Assembly (NCBI RefSeq): GCF_910592395.1
Contig: NC_088320.1
Location: 16,738,501-16,802,500, forward strand
Direction of reading: 5' to 3'
Length of the DNA: 64,000 nucleotides
Origin: Lineus longissimus
Lineage: Eukaryota > Nemertea > Pilidiophora > Heteronemertea > Lineidae
The stretch's first letter is position 1, and each line of letters begins with the position of its first letter. The position numbers were made by a program, and so were the translations under genes. Under the pieces are notes generated by a model. The model did no database searches. It was not told the DNA's origin and saw only the letters and a list, made by a program, of their open reading frames with translations. Shown here in pieces: positions 36,001 to 46,957 of the stretch.

Positions 36001-39000
36001 GTGTCTCAAAGACAATAGGTTGTTCTATTCAAAGGGTGAGATGTACTGGATGAGGATCTTGCTATTCAAGGTGTCTCAAAGACAGTAGGATGTTCTCTTC
36101 AAAGGGTGAGATGTACTGGATGAGGATCTTGCTATTCAAGGTGTCTCAAAGACAGTAGGATGTTCTCTTCAAAGGGTGAGATGTACTGGATGAGGATCTT
36201 GCTATTCAAGGTGTATCAAAGAGAGTAGGTTGTTCTCTTCAAAGGGTGAGATGTACTGGATGAGGAGCTAGCTATTCATGGTGTCTCAAAGACAGTAGGA
36301 TGTTCTCTTCAAAGGGTGAGATGTACTGGATGAGGAGCTTGCTATTCAAGGTGTCTCAAAGACAATAGGTTGTTCTCTTCAAAGGGTGAGATGTACTGGA
36401 TGAGGATCTTGCTATTCAAGGTGTCTCAAAGACAATAGGTTGTTCTCTTCAAAGGGTGAGATGTGCTGGATGAGGAGCTAGCTATTCAAGGTGTCTCAAA
36501 GACAATAGGTTGTTCTCTTCAAAGGGTGAGATATGCTGGATGAGGAGCTAGCTATTCAAGGTGTCTCAAAGACAGTAGGATGTTCTCTTCAAAGGGTGAG
36601 ATGTACTGGATGAGGAGCTAGCTATTCAAGGTGTCTCAAAGACGGTAGGATGTTCTCTTCAAAGGGTGAGATGTACTGGATGAGGAGCTTGCTATTCAAG
36701 GTGTCTCAAAGACAATAGGTTGTTCTCTTCAAAGGGTGAGATATGCTGGATGAGGAGCTAGCTATTCAAGGTGTATCAAAGACAGTAGGTTGTTCTCTTC
36801 AAAGGGTGAGATATGCTGGATGAGGAGCTAGCTATTCAGGGTGTCTTAAAGACAGTAGGATGTTCTCTTCAAAGGCTGAGATATGCTGGATGAGGAGCTT
36901 GCTACTCAAGGTGTATCAAAGACAGTAGGTTGTTCTCTTCAAAGGGTGAGATGTACTGGATGAGGAGCTAGCTATTCATGGTGTCTCAAAGATAGTAGGT
37001 TGTTCTCTTCAAAGGGTGAGATATGCTGGATGAGGAGCTAGCTATTCAAGGTGTATCAAAGACAATAGGTTGTTCTCTTCAAAGGGTGAGATGTACTGGA
37101 TGAGGAGCTAGCTATTCATGGTGTTTCAAAGATAGTAGGTTGTTCTCTTCAAAGGGTGAGATATGCTGGATGAGCAGCTAGCTATTCAAGGTGTCTCAAA
37201 GACAGTAGGATGTTCTCTTCAAAGAGTGAGATGTACTGGATGAGGAGCTTGCTATTCAAGGTGTCTCAAAGACAATAGGTTGTTCTCTTCAAAGGGTGAG
37301 ATATGTTGAATGAGGAGCTAGCTATTCAAGGTGTCTCAAAGACAGTAGGATGTTCTCTTCAAAGGGTGAGATGTACTGGATGAGGAGCTAGCTATTCAAG
37401 GTGTCTCAAAGACAGTAGGATGTTCTCTTCAAAGGGTGAGATATGCTGGATGAGGAGCTAGCTATTCAAGGTGTATCAAAGACAATAGGTTGTTCTCTTC
37501 AAAGGGTGAGATGTACTGGATGAGGAGCTTGCTGTTCAAGGTGTCTCAAAGACAATAGGTTGTTCTCTTCAAAGGGTGAGATGTACTGGATGAGGAGCTA
37601 GCTATTCAAGGTGTCTCAAAGACAATAGGATGTTCTCTTCAAAGGGTGAGATATGCTGGATGAGGAGCTAGCTATTCAAGGTGTCTCAAAGACAGTAGGT
37701 TGTTCTCTTCAAAGGGTGAGATGTACTGGATGAGGATCTTGCTATTCAAGGTGTCTCAAAGACAGTAGGATGTTCTCTTCAAAGGGTGAGATGTACTGGA
37801 TGAGGAGCTAGCTATTCAAGGTGTATCAAAGACAATAGGATGTTCTCTTCAAAGGGTGAGATGTACTGGATGAGGAGCTAGTTATTCAAGGTGTCTCAAA
37901 GACAATAGGTTGTTCTCTTCAAAGGGTGAGATGTACTGGATGAGGAGCTAGCTATTCAAGGTGTCTCAAAGACAATAGGATGTTCTCTTCAAAGGGTGAG
38001 ATGTCCTGGATGAGGAGCTAGCTATTCAAGGTGTCTCAAAGACAGTAGGATGTTCTCTTCAAAGGGTGAGATGTACTGGATGAGGATCTTGCTATTCAAG
38101 GTGTCTCAAAGACAGTAGGATGTTCTCTTCAAAGGGCGAGATGTACTGGATGAGGATCTTGCTATTCAAGGTGTCTCAAAGACAGTAGGATGTTCTCTTC
38201 AAAGGGTGAGATGTACTGGATGAGGAGCTAGCTATTCAAGGTGTCTCAAAGACAGTAGGATGTTCTCTTCAAAGGGCGAGATGTACTGGATGAGGATCTT
38301 GCTATTCAAGGTGTCTCAAAGACAGTAGGATGTTCTCTTCAAAGGCTGAGATATGCTGGATGAGGAGCTTGCTATTCAAGGTGTCTCAAAGACAATAGGT
38401 TGTTCTCTTCAAAGGGTGAGATGTACTGGATGAGGAGCTAGCTATTCAAGGTGTCTCAAAGACAATAGGATGTTCTCTTCAAAGGGTGAGATGTACTGGA
38501 TGAGGAGCTTGCTATTCAAGGTGTCTCAAAGACAATAGGTTGTTCTCTTCAAAGGGTGAGATGTACTGGATGAGGAGCTAGCTATTCAAGGTGTCTCAAA
38601 GACAATAGGATGTTCTCTTCAAAGGGTGAGATGTACTGGATGAGGAGCTTGCTATTCAAGGTGTCTCAAAGACAATAGGATGTTCTCTTCAAAGGGTGAG
38701 ATGTACTGGATGAGGATCTTGCTATTCAAGGTGTCTCAAAGACAGTAGGATGTTCTCTTCAAAGGGTGAGATGTACTGGATGAGGATCTTGCTATTCAAG
38801 GTGTCTCAAAGACAGTAGGATGTTCTCTTCAAAGGGTGAGATGTACTGGATGAGGAGCTAGCTATTCAAGGTGTCTCAAAGACAATAGGATGTTCTCTTC
38901 AAAGGGTGAGATGTACTGGATGAGGAGCTTGCTATTCAAGGTGTCTCAAAGACAATAGGTTGTTCTATTCAAAGGGTGAGATGTACTGGATGAGGATCTT

Positions 39001-39645
39001 GCTATTCAAGGTGTCTCAAAGACAGTAGGATGTTCTCTTCAAAGGGTGAGATGTACTGGATGAGGATCTTGCTATTCAAGGTGTCTCAAAGACAGTAGGA
39101 TGTTCTCTTCAAAGGGTGAGATGTACTGGATGAGGATCTTGCTATTCAAGGTGTATCAAAGAGAGTAGGTTGTTCTCTTCAAAGGGTGAGATGTACTGGA
39201 TGAGGAGCTAGCTATTCATGGTGTCTCAAAGACAGTAGGATGTTCTCTTCAAAGGGTGAGATGTACTGGATGAGGAGCTTGCTATTCAAGGTGTCTCAAA
39301 GACAATAGGTTGTTCTCTTCAAAGGGTGAGATGTACTGGATGAGGATCTTGCTATTCAAGGTGTCTCAAAGACAATAGGTTGTTCTCTTCAAAGGGTGAG
39401 ATGTGCTGGATGAGGAGCTAGCTATTCAAGGTGTCTCAAAGACAATAGGTTGTTCTCTTCAAAGGGTGAGATATGCTGGATGAGGAGCTAGCTATTCAAG
39501 GTGTCTCAAAGACAGTAGGATGTTCTCTTCAAAGGGTGAGATGTACTGGATGAGGAGCTAGCTATTCAAGGTGTCTCAAAGACGGTAGGATGTTCTCTTC
39601 AAAGGGTGAGATGTACTGGATGAGGAGCTTGCTATTCAAGGTGTC
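21093..39645 (-). repeat. 70-bp satellite array, reverse orientation, part 1
   Basis: About 265 monomers of the same family as 963-6510, on the opposite strand (GGTGTCTCAAAGACAGTAGG, GTTCTCTTCAAAGGGTGAGA, GGATGAGGAGCTAGCTATTC). It shows nested higher-order duplication. A three-monomer block is tripled (TGCTGTTCAA at 29691, 29901 and 30111), a block of about 1330 bp is repeated (GATATGCAGG at 30441 and 31771), and longer ones are offset by 2940 bp (AGACGGTAGG at 36640 and 39580) and 6648 bp (CAACGGGTGA at 26443 and 33091). Strongly diverged monomers lie near 22700-22830 and 24050-24160. The array has no gene. Confidence 0.97.
39641..39645 (+). repeat. Target site duplication, left, BEL/Pao copy 2
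   Basis: GTGTC directly before the 5' LTR, repeated at 47586-47590 directly after the 3' LTR. Removing the element and one copy restores a normal satellite monomer (CAAGGTGTCTCAAAG), which fixes both ends of the element. Five bases fits BEL/Pao. Confidence 0.97.
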
Positions 39646-39826
39646 TGTTGTGTATTTGGTTGAGACGGTTTATGTGTAACGACAACAACGAGCAATGGCG
39701 AGATATGAGAGCACGTGCGATGAATTTGTATTTTAGAATCCATAATAAATATACAGTCCCTACAGAACACAGCCGAATGTCGCCCTGTATTTCCCACTTA
39801 CTCCAAACTTAAGTAGCTACAGAACA
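39646..39826 (+). repeat. 5' LTR, BEL/Pao copy 2 (181 bp)
   Basis: TGTT...AACA ends. AATAAA at 39744-39749 lies within CATAATAAATATAC, where copies 1 and 3 read CTTAATAAATATAC. The T run after GACGG is three long here. Matches the 3' LTR at 47405-47585 at every base I compared. Confidence 0.97.
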
Positions 39827-41431
39827 TTATGGTCTCTCCGACCGGATCAGGACAGTCGCCAATCGATCCGATGTGCCGGCGCGGCAGTGGCAGTGATCGC
39901 AGTGATGCACTATTGATGCACTAAGCATATACAGGCATCCAATGCACGTGGTTGCAAAATGTTGTCTTTCATGCACTCCGGAGTTGTGCGGTGTGCAGTC
40001 GAGTAGTACGGTGGACCTGACGTGGGACACTGTGATCAACAGTACTCAATACAAATGAGTAATTTGACATTGTGAGAGTTGTGCATCCGAAAAAACGAAT
40101 TTTGAGTTGAGCCTTGACAGAGGTGCAGGGTGTGACTTTCTCTTCTGTCTTTCGAGGATTCACCCGTGACCCATGCAATGACAATTCGTGCATGGCCTGA
40201 GCAGAGTGAGTCGGACTGTCTTTAGCGTGTAGTTTGTGGAAAACCCGAGTTCCTGAGTTCCACGTGCACATGCTTTTCGAGCATCCGTTAGTTGTCGTAC
40301 ATTGCTGAGCAGCTCCCAGCACAGATGCATCATCTATGAGGACCAGGAATCTTGACGACTACATGAGTGAGAATCGTCGCTGTTCCAGACATCGCCGAGT
40401 TATGCAGATACATCTTGTCGCTGAGTTAAGACTGAGTTGTGGAGGACATCTGCGTGTACTTTGACTAAATTCGTATCTGAGTGTTTTCTAGCTTTCCCCT
40501 AGAATTATGAGTTTATGCTTTGACTAAAAGATGTCAAACTTACTGCAGTGTGTATGAGTTCAACCACGTATGAATCCAAAAAGGTGATTCTTTCTTACCC
40601 TGAGTTTTAAGTCTTTGACTTCTTGTTTCACTTTCAGTATAAGTGTCCTGTCTTACCATGTGTTAAATTTATGCCAAATACTGAGTTTGCATTTTACAGA
40701 GGTATTACTGAGTGTATGTTTGGTAATCTTTAACAGGTAACGGTTTGATAAATCTAAAAGTAAGGATTTAGTCAGCCTAATCTGAGTTGAGTGTGAGCCA
40801 TAAGAGTTTCTTTCAGTGAGTGTCAAGAGTATAAGTGCCACGTTGTGTTTATTGGTATTTACTGAATCTGGCATCTGCCATGTTGAGGCATACATGATAC
40901 AGGTATTCAATTTTAATATGGATTACATGTAGATTAGAGTTGCATTTTATTTAAAACGGTTACCGGTAGTGATTCTCAAGAGTGTTTGAGTTACAGTTTG
41001 GTCTTACTACATTTGTATTTCATAGAATAATCATAGTAAATACTGTGACTAATTATTGACCTTAAGAAAAAGTGACGCTGTCACAATACTTAAGAGGTGA
41101 CCATGTTTGTATAGTGTTGAGTTATCGTGTGTTTATACATTGTACTTTTATAGTCAAAGTGTTTATATGAGTCTTGAGATTGCCATTCAGTTCAAATCTC
41201 AGTGGTTTTCATGAGTAGATAGTGATTTTGGTGCAATATGCAATGGTCTTTTTATGGTAATTACTACAAGGTTTATCATTCCTCGGTATACCAATTTATT
41301 ATAAGTCTCAAAGTTTTACCAGGTCACAAATAGTGAGGGTTAAGTTCTCAAGTGGGTTACGTTAACGTAATAATTGTTTTAAAAATTATCAATACTGCTT
41401 CATCTGTCCTAAAATCACTGACATACATGTA
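39827..41431 (+). other. Long 5' leader of BEL/Pao copy 2
   Basis: Noncoding in all sense frames of useful length. The primer-binding-site candidate is TGGTCTCTCCGACC from 39830. Eleven TGAGTT hexamers lie between about 40100 and 41130. A donor-like AACAG/GTAACGG at 40737 and an acceptor-like TTTTACCAG ending at 41322 could bound an intron, but this is a guess. ATG-TAA at 41427-41432 overlaps the polyprotein start by one base. It carries a 2-base insertion (CACCCGTGACCC) relative to copies 1 and 3. Confidence 0.8.
39830..39845 (+). promoter_or_regulatory. Primer binding site candidate
   Basis: TGG three bases after the LTR, continuing TCTCTCCGACCGG, is the expected place and start of a site that pairs with the CCA end of a tRNA primer. 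It is the same in all three copies. I could not match it to a specific tRNA. Confidence 0.55.
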
Positions 41432-44400
41432 ATGGCGACTACTAAGGGTAAAAGTGTGGCTGCTGAGCCAGCAACGCTTGAATTCCTATTGGAAAGGAGG
41501 CGCATCAATCGGCAGAGATACACCAAGTTGGAGAAATCCTTGTTCCGATATTATGATGATGTTCTTCCAGCATTAGACGATGATGACCGTTCACCCGAGA
41601 ATGAGATTAAAGTGAGGGCAGCCATGTCTGCCAGAGAACAGTTGAAGTCAGCCTACATGGACTTGCAAGATACTCAAGACCAAGTGGATTATCACAGAGA
41701 TAACGAGGAGAGGCTGAACGCTATGTCTGACGACCAGAGGAGAAGAGAAGATAAAGATGAGCAAGACTATAGAGAGAGGTACTTCAACTGTGATGCCAAG
41801 ATCCAGAGGTTGGAGAAAGACTGGTTCAGGCCGACAAAGGAGAGGAGTGAGAGTGAAGGCAAAGGATCCCATCATAGTAGCCAGAGCAACATTGAAGTGT
41901 TAACAAAGGGTTTAGCAGAGGCTTTTAAATCCATGAACAATGGAATATCAGGAGAGCAGCTCACAACCATCTTGTCAACTTTGACCAAGAAGAAGAGAGA
42001 GCTACCCATACCAAAATTTAGCGGCGACCCGCATTTCTTCGATCAATGGCGAGAGCTGTTAGAAGCGGAGTTGGCGAAGCCAGGTTATTCGGAGGTGGAA
42101 AAGACGCACTTTACCATTACATTACTAGAGGGCGAGTGTAGAAAGTTAGTAGCGGGTATGAAAGATCCTGATTACCAAGACATCCTCCAAGTTTTAGAAA
42201 GCAAGTATGGTGACGTTGAGAGTTGTGTGCAGAAGGCTGTAATCGAGATAGCCAACATGGAGGCACCGAGCTCCCTTGCACTAAAAGACATGGAGCCATT
42301 CTGCCATAAGCTTGTGTCAGCATGGAATTATATTTTAAAGAAAACCGAGGCTCTATGTGAACTAGACGAAACAAGTTGGATTTTCACGGCATTGGTCAGG
42401 CCCAAAATTCCCAAAACACTGTTGCGAAAGTGGGATGGCGAAAAGCTGAAGGCAAAAACAAAGTCGACTTTGCCTCTGAAATTTCCCGACTTACTGGAAA
42501 GGCTACTCGACGCCCTGCAAGTTACCCGAAGGACGGAAATGGAGGGGGGAAAGCGACCAACCACAAGTAGTAGTACTTCACACTCACAGAAACCAGAGAA
42601 AAAACATACTAGTACTAGTTATGGCAAGCCAAGTGCATATGCATTGAATGTCAATGCTACAAGTAACCCTAAAGCTGGACAATCAAAACAGAAGACGCAG
42701 AGTCGAACTCCCAAGTGCCCTGTATGCCAAGAAGCACATCTACTTTATCAGTGCCAGACCTTCAAAGCCATGAGTGTCAGTGATCGCATAGACAAGGTCA
42801 AGAGTTTAAAACTTTGTTTTAACTGCTTTGCTTCGCATTATGTCAAAGACTGTAATTCAAGACACTGTCAGAGATGTGGGAAGAAACATCATACCTTGAT
42901 CCATTATGATCGTGAGCCAGAGCTACCGGAAGAAGAGCAAGTACAAGGTCTACGTCAAAAAACGGAATTTCCCAAGAGTGTAGGACTTGTCAAGGCCATT
43001 ACAGGTCCAAAGGAGATATTGATGCAATCCACTCTAGCAAGAATCGAATCACGAGGAGCAATTTCAGTAGCGAGAATCTTATTTGATACAGGCAGCGGTG
43101 TATCATTCATAAGTAACAAGATGGCAAGAAAACTGGACTTGCGAGGACCCAAGGTTGAGGCAGAATTTTCACTAGCCGGTGGTAACCAGATGAGATTGAA
43201 AACAGAGAGAGTTAAGTTTCATCTATCAAGCGCTATTCCTAATTGGAAAGGTGAGGAATTTGAGATAGAGGCCTACACAGTTCATCAGCCTAGCATGGAC
43301 CTCAACTGCGTGAGAGTAGATTTGTCAAAGCTGCAACACTTACAGGGATTGCAGATAGCAGACACATACCCCCGTGAATCGGCTGAAATTGATGTTATGT
43401 TGGGGCTAGAGGATACCACAAACATCTTACTGCCTGTTAGAAAAACTGGACCACCAGGAATGCCAACTGCCACAAAGAGTCATTTTGGATGGGTACTTTC
43501 AGGTATCTGCCCAGTAGAGGAGCCAAACCAACGACATGGAAAGATTGGTATGGTAAACACGTGTCATAGAGTTTCCTTGGAGAATGAAACTGACTTTGCA
43601 GCCAGACATTGGGACCTAGAACACTTGGGAATATTACCTAATGAGGTCAAGCACCAAGCCACAGAATTGGAGACTGATGCATTGCAGCAGCATCTTGATA
43701 ATACCAAACTCGTAGATGGTCATTACGTCACAGGTTTGATTCGCCATCCGGACTGGAAGGACAAGTCTTTAGAATCAAATCGAACCTTAGCAGAGAAACG
43801 TCTCGAGGGGTTGGAAAGAAGATTACAGAGGGACCCAGACTTGGGAAAGGCCTACCAAGAACAGATCCAAGAGTTAGTTGATAAAGGGCGTGCCGAGAAA
43901 GTTGAGGAATTGGAGAAACAAGCGCAAGCAATATGGTACTTGCCTCATCACCCTGTTGTTAGAATGGATAAATCAACCACAAAGGTGCGTGTTGTGTTTG
44001 ACGGCTCCGCCAAAGGACCAGAGGGGGTGTCACTAAATGACACATTGTTGAGTGGACCAGCACTGCAGCCCGACCCACTTGCCATACTTTTGCGTTTCAG
44101 AAAACATAAAGTAGCGCTTGTAGCAGATATAGAGAAAATGTTTCTTCAAATCGGCATGCAAACTGGAGATCAAGATCTACAGAGATTCTTATGGCGTGAC
44201 ATGGACACTAGTAAAAGACCTGATGTTTACAGGCTGAAAACAGTAACATTTGGTCTGAAATCATCTCCATTTTCGAGTATCAAAACTGTAGTGGACCATG
44301 CACTCACACAGACAAAGGAATACCCAAAGGCTACTGAGGAAATAACAGAAAATATTTTCGTGGATGATGTACTGTCTGGAGAAGACAATACCACAGCAGC

Positions 44401-46957
44401 AGCAAGCTTAGCAGTAGACATGAAAACAGTCTTGAAATCTGGAGGATTCCCACTCAGGAAATTTGTGTCCAACAAACCAGAAGCTTTGGCTGGATTAGAG
44501 GAGTCAGATCTTGCCTGTGGTATAGTAGTCGTCACTGAGGAACAATTTACTACAAAAACGTTGGGGATCAAGTACATTCCTAAAGAGGACGTACTAATGT
44601 TTTCCTTTTGCGAGAGGATGGAAAATGTACCCTGTGAAACTCGTAGGACTGTGTTACAACAACTTCATCGAATTTACGACCCGATGGGTTTGTTAGCACC
44701 GTTCACTTTGGTAGCCAAGCGGCTATTCCAACAGTCCTGGATGGATCGTACTGACTGGGATGAGAAGTTATCTGATGAACTTAATCAGAACTGGGTACGT
44801 TGGAAGGAGCAAGTTTCTGATCTGGATCAGATAAAGGTCCAGCGATGTATAGTTCCTGAGAGCTTCACTCAACCTAGATTCACACTGCATGGTTTCGGTG
44901 ATGCGTGTGTAGCAGCATATGGAGGAGTAGTTTACGTCAGGGTTGAGGACTTGCCAACAGGGAGAGTGCACACAGCTGTACTGTGCTCTAAAACTAGAGT
45001 GTCACCACTTGGAAAGAAGAGAAGCTTACCAGAGCTAGAGCTCATGGCTGCGCTAATCACAGCACGCTTGGTAAACTACGTTCAACGTGAAATCAAGTTG
45101 GAAATAGAGGATGTACACTGCTGGACTGACTCACAAGTAGTACTTGCCTGGATTAGCAAACCTGCCTACACTTGGCAGACGTTCGTTGCCAATCGCGTGA
45201 GTGAGATACAGAATCTAGTACCACCTAGGAAGTGGAGTCATTTGCCAGGGAAAATTAACCCCGCTGATCTATGCTCGAGAGGATGTTCTGCTGAAAGCTT
45301 AGTTAACTCGCAACTCTGGTGGGAAGGGCCAGACTTCCTAAGAAAAGAAGAAGAAAGTTGGCCAAAACAGCGAATTGACACAGCTGAACTGGAATTGGCT
45401 GAACAGAAGAAAAAACCCAAGACTTTCTCAGCACTGCAAGTCAAAGAGAAAACAACTGACCAAACCAAAAGTGAGCAGCTGAAACTAGTGGAGAAATATG
45501 AGAGTTACCACAAGTTTCTGAGAGTGATGAATAGAGTCCGAAGCTTAAAGTACCGAGTGAGGACAGGAGATGGGCAACATGTTCGAGAAGAAAATGCAAT
45601 CTTGACTCTCACTGATCAAAGAGAAGAGGAGTTGTATTGGTTACGTTGGGCTCAAGAACAAGCATTTTCAGTGGAAATTCATGCAGTACAGAATAATCTT
45701 TCGATTCCTGCAAATAGCCGCTTGAAACAGCTTGATCCGATATGGGATGAGAAACTGAAGTTACTCCGTGTTGGGGGGAGACTACACAAAGCACTACTGC
45801 CAGATGAGCTTAAAAACCCCATCATATTGCCTAATCACAATAGATTTGTGGAAATGTTGATAATCCACTATCACATCATCTTTGGACACACAGGAGTTGT
45901 TCAAACCTTGTCTAACTTGAGAAGCAAATACTGGTTAGTATGTGGCCGGCAGGAAGTTCGCAGAGTCCTACCATGTAAGAAATGTAGAAGTGCCAGAAAA
46001 TTAGAGCAGAAAATGGCGCCGTTGCCAGAGGAAAGGGTTAATATATCGCCACCATTTACCAACATTGGAGTGAACTATGCTGGACCACTCTATGTTAGAG
46101 AAGTACATGTCAGTGGAAAACATGGAGCTGGAAGCAACAAGGCTTACATCCTCATATTCACATGTATGGCCACCAGGGCAGTGCATTTAGAGCTGACAGC
46201 AAATTTGACAACAGAGGAGTTCCTACAAGCATTGAGACGAATGATGAATCGGCGTGGAAAGTGTTGTACCATCTACTCCGATAATGCAAAAACATTTGAG
46301 AGTGCAGCTTCATTGCTTTACCGTTTGTTCCACAACAATGCGAGAATCAAGGATAAACTCAGACTGGAAGGAATCGAGTGGAAGTTCATAACTCCTAGGG
46401 CTCCATGGCATGGAGGATTTTATGAACGACTTGTTGGAAGTGTAAAACGAGCTCTCTCAAAGATTCTCAGAAAGGCCAGCCTGACATTTACCGAGCTTCA
46501 GACCGTGCTCACTGATGCAGAAGCTCAAATCAATTCTCGACCCTTATCGGATATCTCGGCTGACAAGGAGGATCCTCTTCCATTAACCCCTGGTCACTTG
46601 ATCATAGGAAGAAATCTGCAGTTGCTGCCATCTGTATACAAGCCAGAGTTGTCACTTGAAAGGAGATGGGCCTATCAACAGAGGATATCCAAACAGTTTT
46701 GGAAAAGGTGGACAAGTGAATACCTTGTGGAATTACAGCGCCGTTCAAAATGGACAGAGATACGAGATAATCTGCAAGAGGGAGACATCGTTCTAGTGGC
46801 GGAGGACAACATCAGAAAACTAGATTGGGCACTAGGACGTGTGATGGCCACACACCCAGGAAGAGACGGGTTGGTTAGGTCAGTCACAGTGAAAACCAAG
46901 AGAGGATTGATGAGAAGGCCTATTCAGAAGTTGCGTTTGTTGGAACCCGCAGAATAG
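41432..46957 (+). CDS. BEL/Pao Gag-Pol polyprotein (1841 aa)
   Basis: Single open frame for particle formation, reverse transcription and integration. In order: charged, probably coiled-coil N-terminus (about 15-150); DUF1759-type Gag (about 190-370); three zinc knuckles (C429-C441 and C462-C474 as CX2CX3HX4C, C479-H491 as CCHH); aspartic protease with D552-T-G; reverse transcriptase (about 835-1000) with D899 and FVDD at 976-979; Pao-type connector (about 1000-1130); RNase H with D1157, E1201 or E1203, D1233 and D1279; integrase zinc site H1481, H1486, C1515, C1518; integrase core with D1617 and E1665; DUF5641-like end (about 1735-1836). The position of the first integrase Asp, in the family's G-V-D-Y/F motif, is Asn1548 (codon 46073-46075). 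If correct, this copy could make cDNA but its integrase should be inactive. The start ATG has G at -3 and +4 and is shared by all copies. There are no frameshifts or internal stops. Confidence 0.97.
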   Translation: MATTKGKSVAAEPATLEFLLERRRINRQRYTKLEKSLFRYYDDVLPALDDDDRSPENEIKVRAAMSAREQLKSAYMDLQDTQDQVDYHRDNEERLNAMSDDQRRREDKDEQDYRERYFNCDAKIQRLEKDWFRPTKERSESEGKGSHHSSQSNIEVLTKGLAEAFKSMNNGISGEQLTTILSTLTKKKRELPIPKFSGDPHFFDQWRELLEAELAKPGYSEVEKTHFTITLLEGECRKLVAGMKDPDYQDILQVLESKYGDVESCVQKAVIEIANMEAPSSLALKDMEPFCHKLVSAWNYILKKTEALCELDETSWIFTALVRPKIPKTLLRKWDGEKLKAKTKSTLPLKFPDLLERLLDALQVTRRTEMEGGKRPTTSSSTSHSQKPEKKHTSTSYGKPSAYALNVNATSNPKAGQSKQKTQSRTPKCPVCQEAHLLYQCQTFKAMSVSDRIDKVKSLKLCFNCFASHYVKDCNSRHCQRCGKKHHTLIHYDREPELPEEEQVQGLRQKTEFPKSVGLVKAITGPKEILMQSTLARIESRGAISVARILFDTGSGVSFISNKMARKLDLRGPKVEAEFSLAGGNQMRLKTERVKFHLSSAIPNWKGEEFEIEAYTVHQPSMDLNCVRVDLSKLQHLQGLQIADTYPRESAEIDVMLGLEDTTNILLPVRKTGPPGMPTATKSHFGWVLSGICPVEEPNQRHGKIGMVNTCHRVSLENETDFAARHWDLEHLGILPNEVKHQATELETDALQQHLDNTKLVDGHYVTGLIRHPDWKDKSLESNRTLAEKRLEGLERRLQRDPDLGKAYQEQIQELVDKGRAEKVEELEKQAQAIWYLPHHPVVRMDKSTTKVRVVFDGSAKGPEGVSLNDTLLSGPALQPDPLAILLRFRKHKVALVADIEKMFLQIGMQTGDQDLQRFLWRDMDTSKRPDVYRLKTVTFGLKSSPFSSIKTVVDHALTQTKEYPKATEEITENIFVDDVLSGEDNTTAAASLAVDMKTVLKSGGFPLRKFVSNKPEALAGLEESDLACGIVVVTEEQFTTKTLGIKYIPKEDVLMFSFCERMENVPCETRRTVLQQLHRIYDPMGLLAPFTLVAKRLFQQSWMDRTDWDEKLSDELNQNWVRWKEQVSDLDQIKVQRCIVPESFTQPRFTLHGFGDACVAAYGGVVYVRVEDLPTGRVHTAVLCSKTRVSPLGKKRSLPELELMAALITARLVNYVQREIKLEIEDVHCWTDSQVVLAWISKPAYTWQTFVANRVSEIQNLVPPRKWSHLPGKINPADLCSRGCSAESLVNSQLWWEGPDFLRKEEESWPKQRIDTAELELAEQKKKPKTFSALQVKEKTTDQTKSEQLKLVEKYESYHKFLRVMNRVRSLKYRVRTGDGQHVREENAILTLTDQREEELYWLRWAQEQAFSVEIHAVQNNLSIPANSRLKQLDPIWDEKLKLLRVGGRLHKALLPDELKNPIILPNHNRFVEMLIIHYHIIFGHTGVVQTLSNLRSKYWLVCGRQEVRRVLPCKKCRSARKLEQKMAPLPEERVNISPPFTNIGVNYAGPLYVREVHVSGKHGAGSNKAYILIFTCMATRAVHLELTANLTTEEFLQALRRMMNRRGKCCTIYSDNAKTFESAASLLYRLFHNNARIKDKLRLEGIEWKFITPRAPWHGGFYERLVGSVKRALSKILRKASLTFTELQTVLTDAEAQINSRPLSDISADKEDPLPLTPGHLIIGRNLQLLPSVYKPELSLERRWAYQQRISKQFWKRWTSEYLVELQRRSKWTEIRDNLQEGDIVLVAEDNIRKLDWALGRVMATHPGRDGLVRSVTVKTKRGLMRRPIQKLRLLEPAE

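Noticed and set aside
43728-46899. Minus-strand frames of 60-116 codons inside the polyprotein
   Set aside because: Shadow frames of the long sense gene with no independent features.
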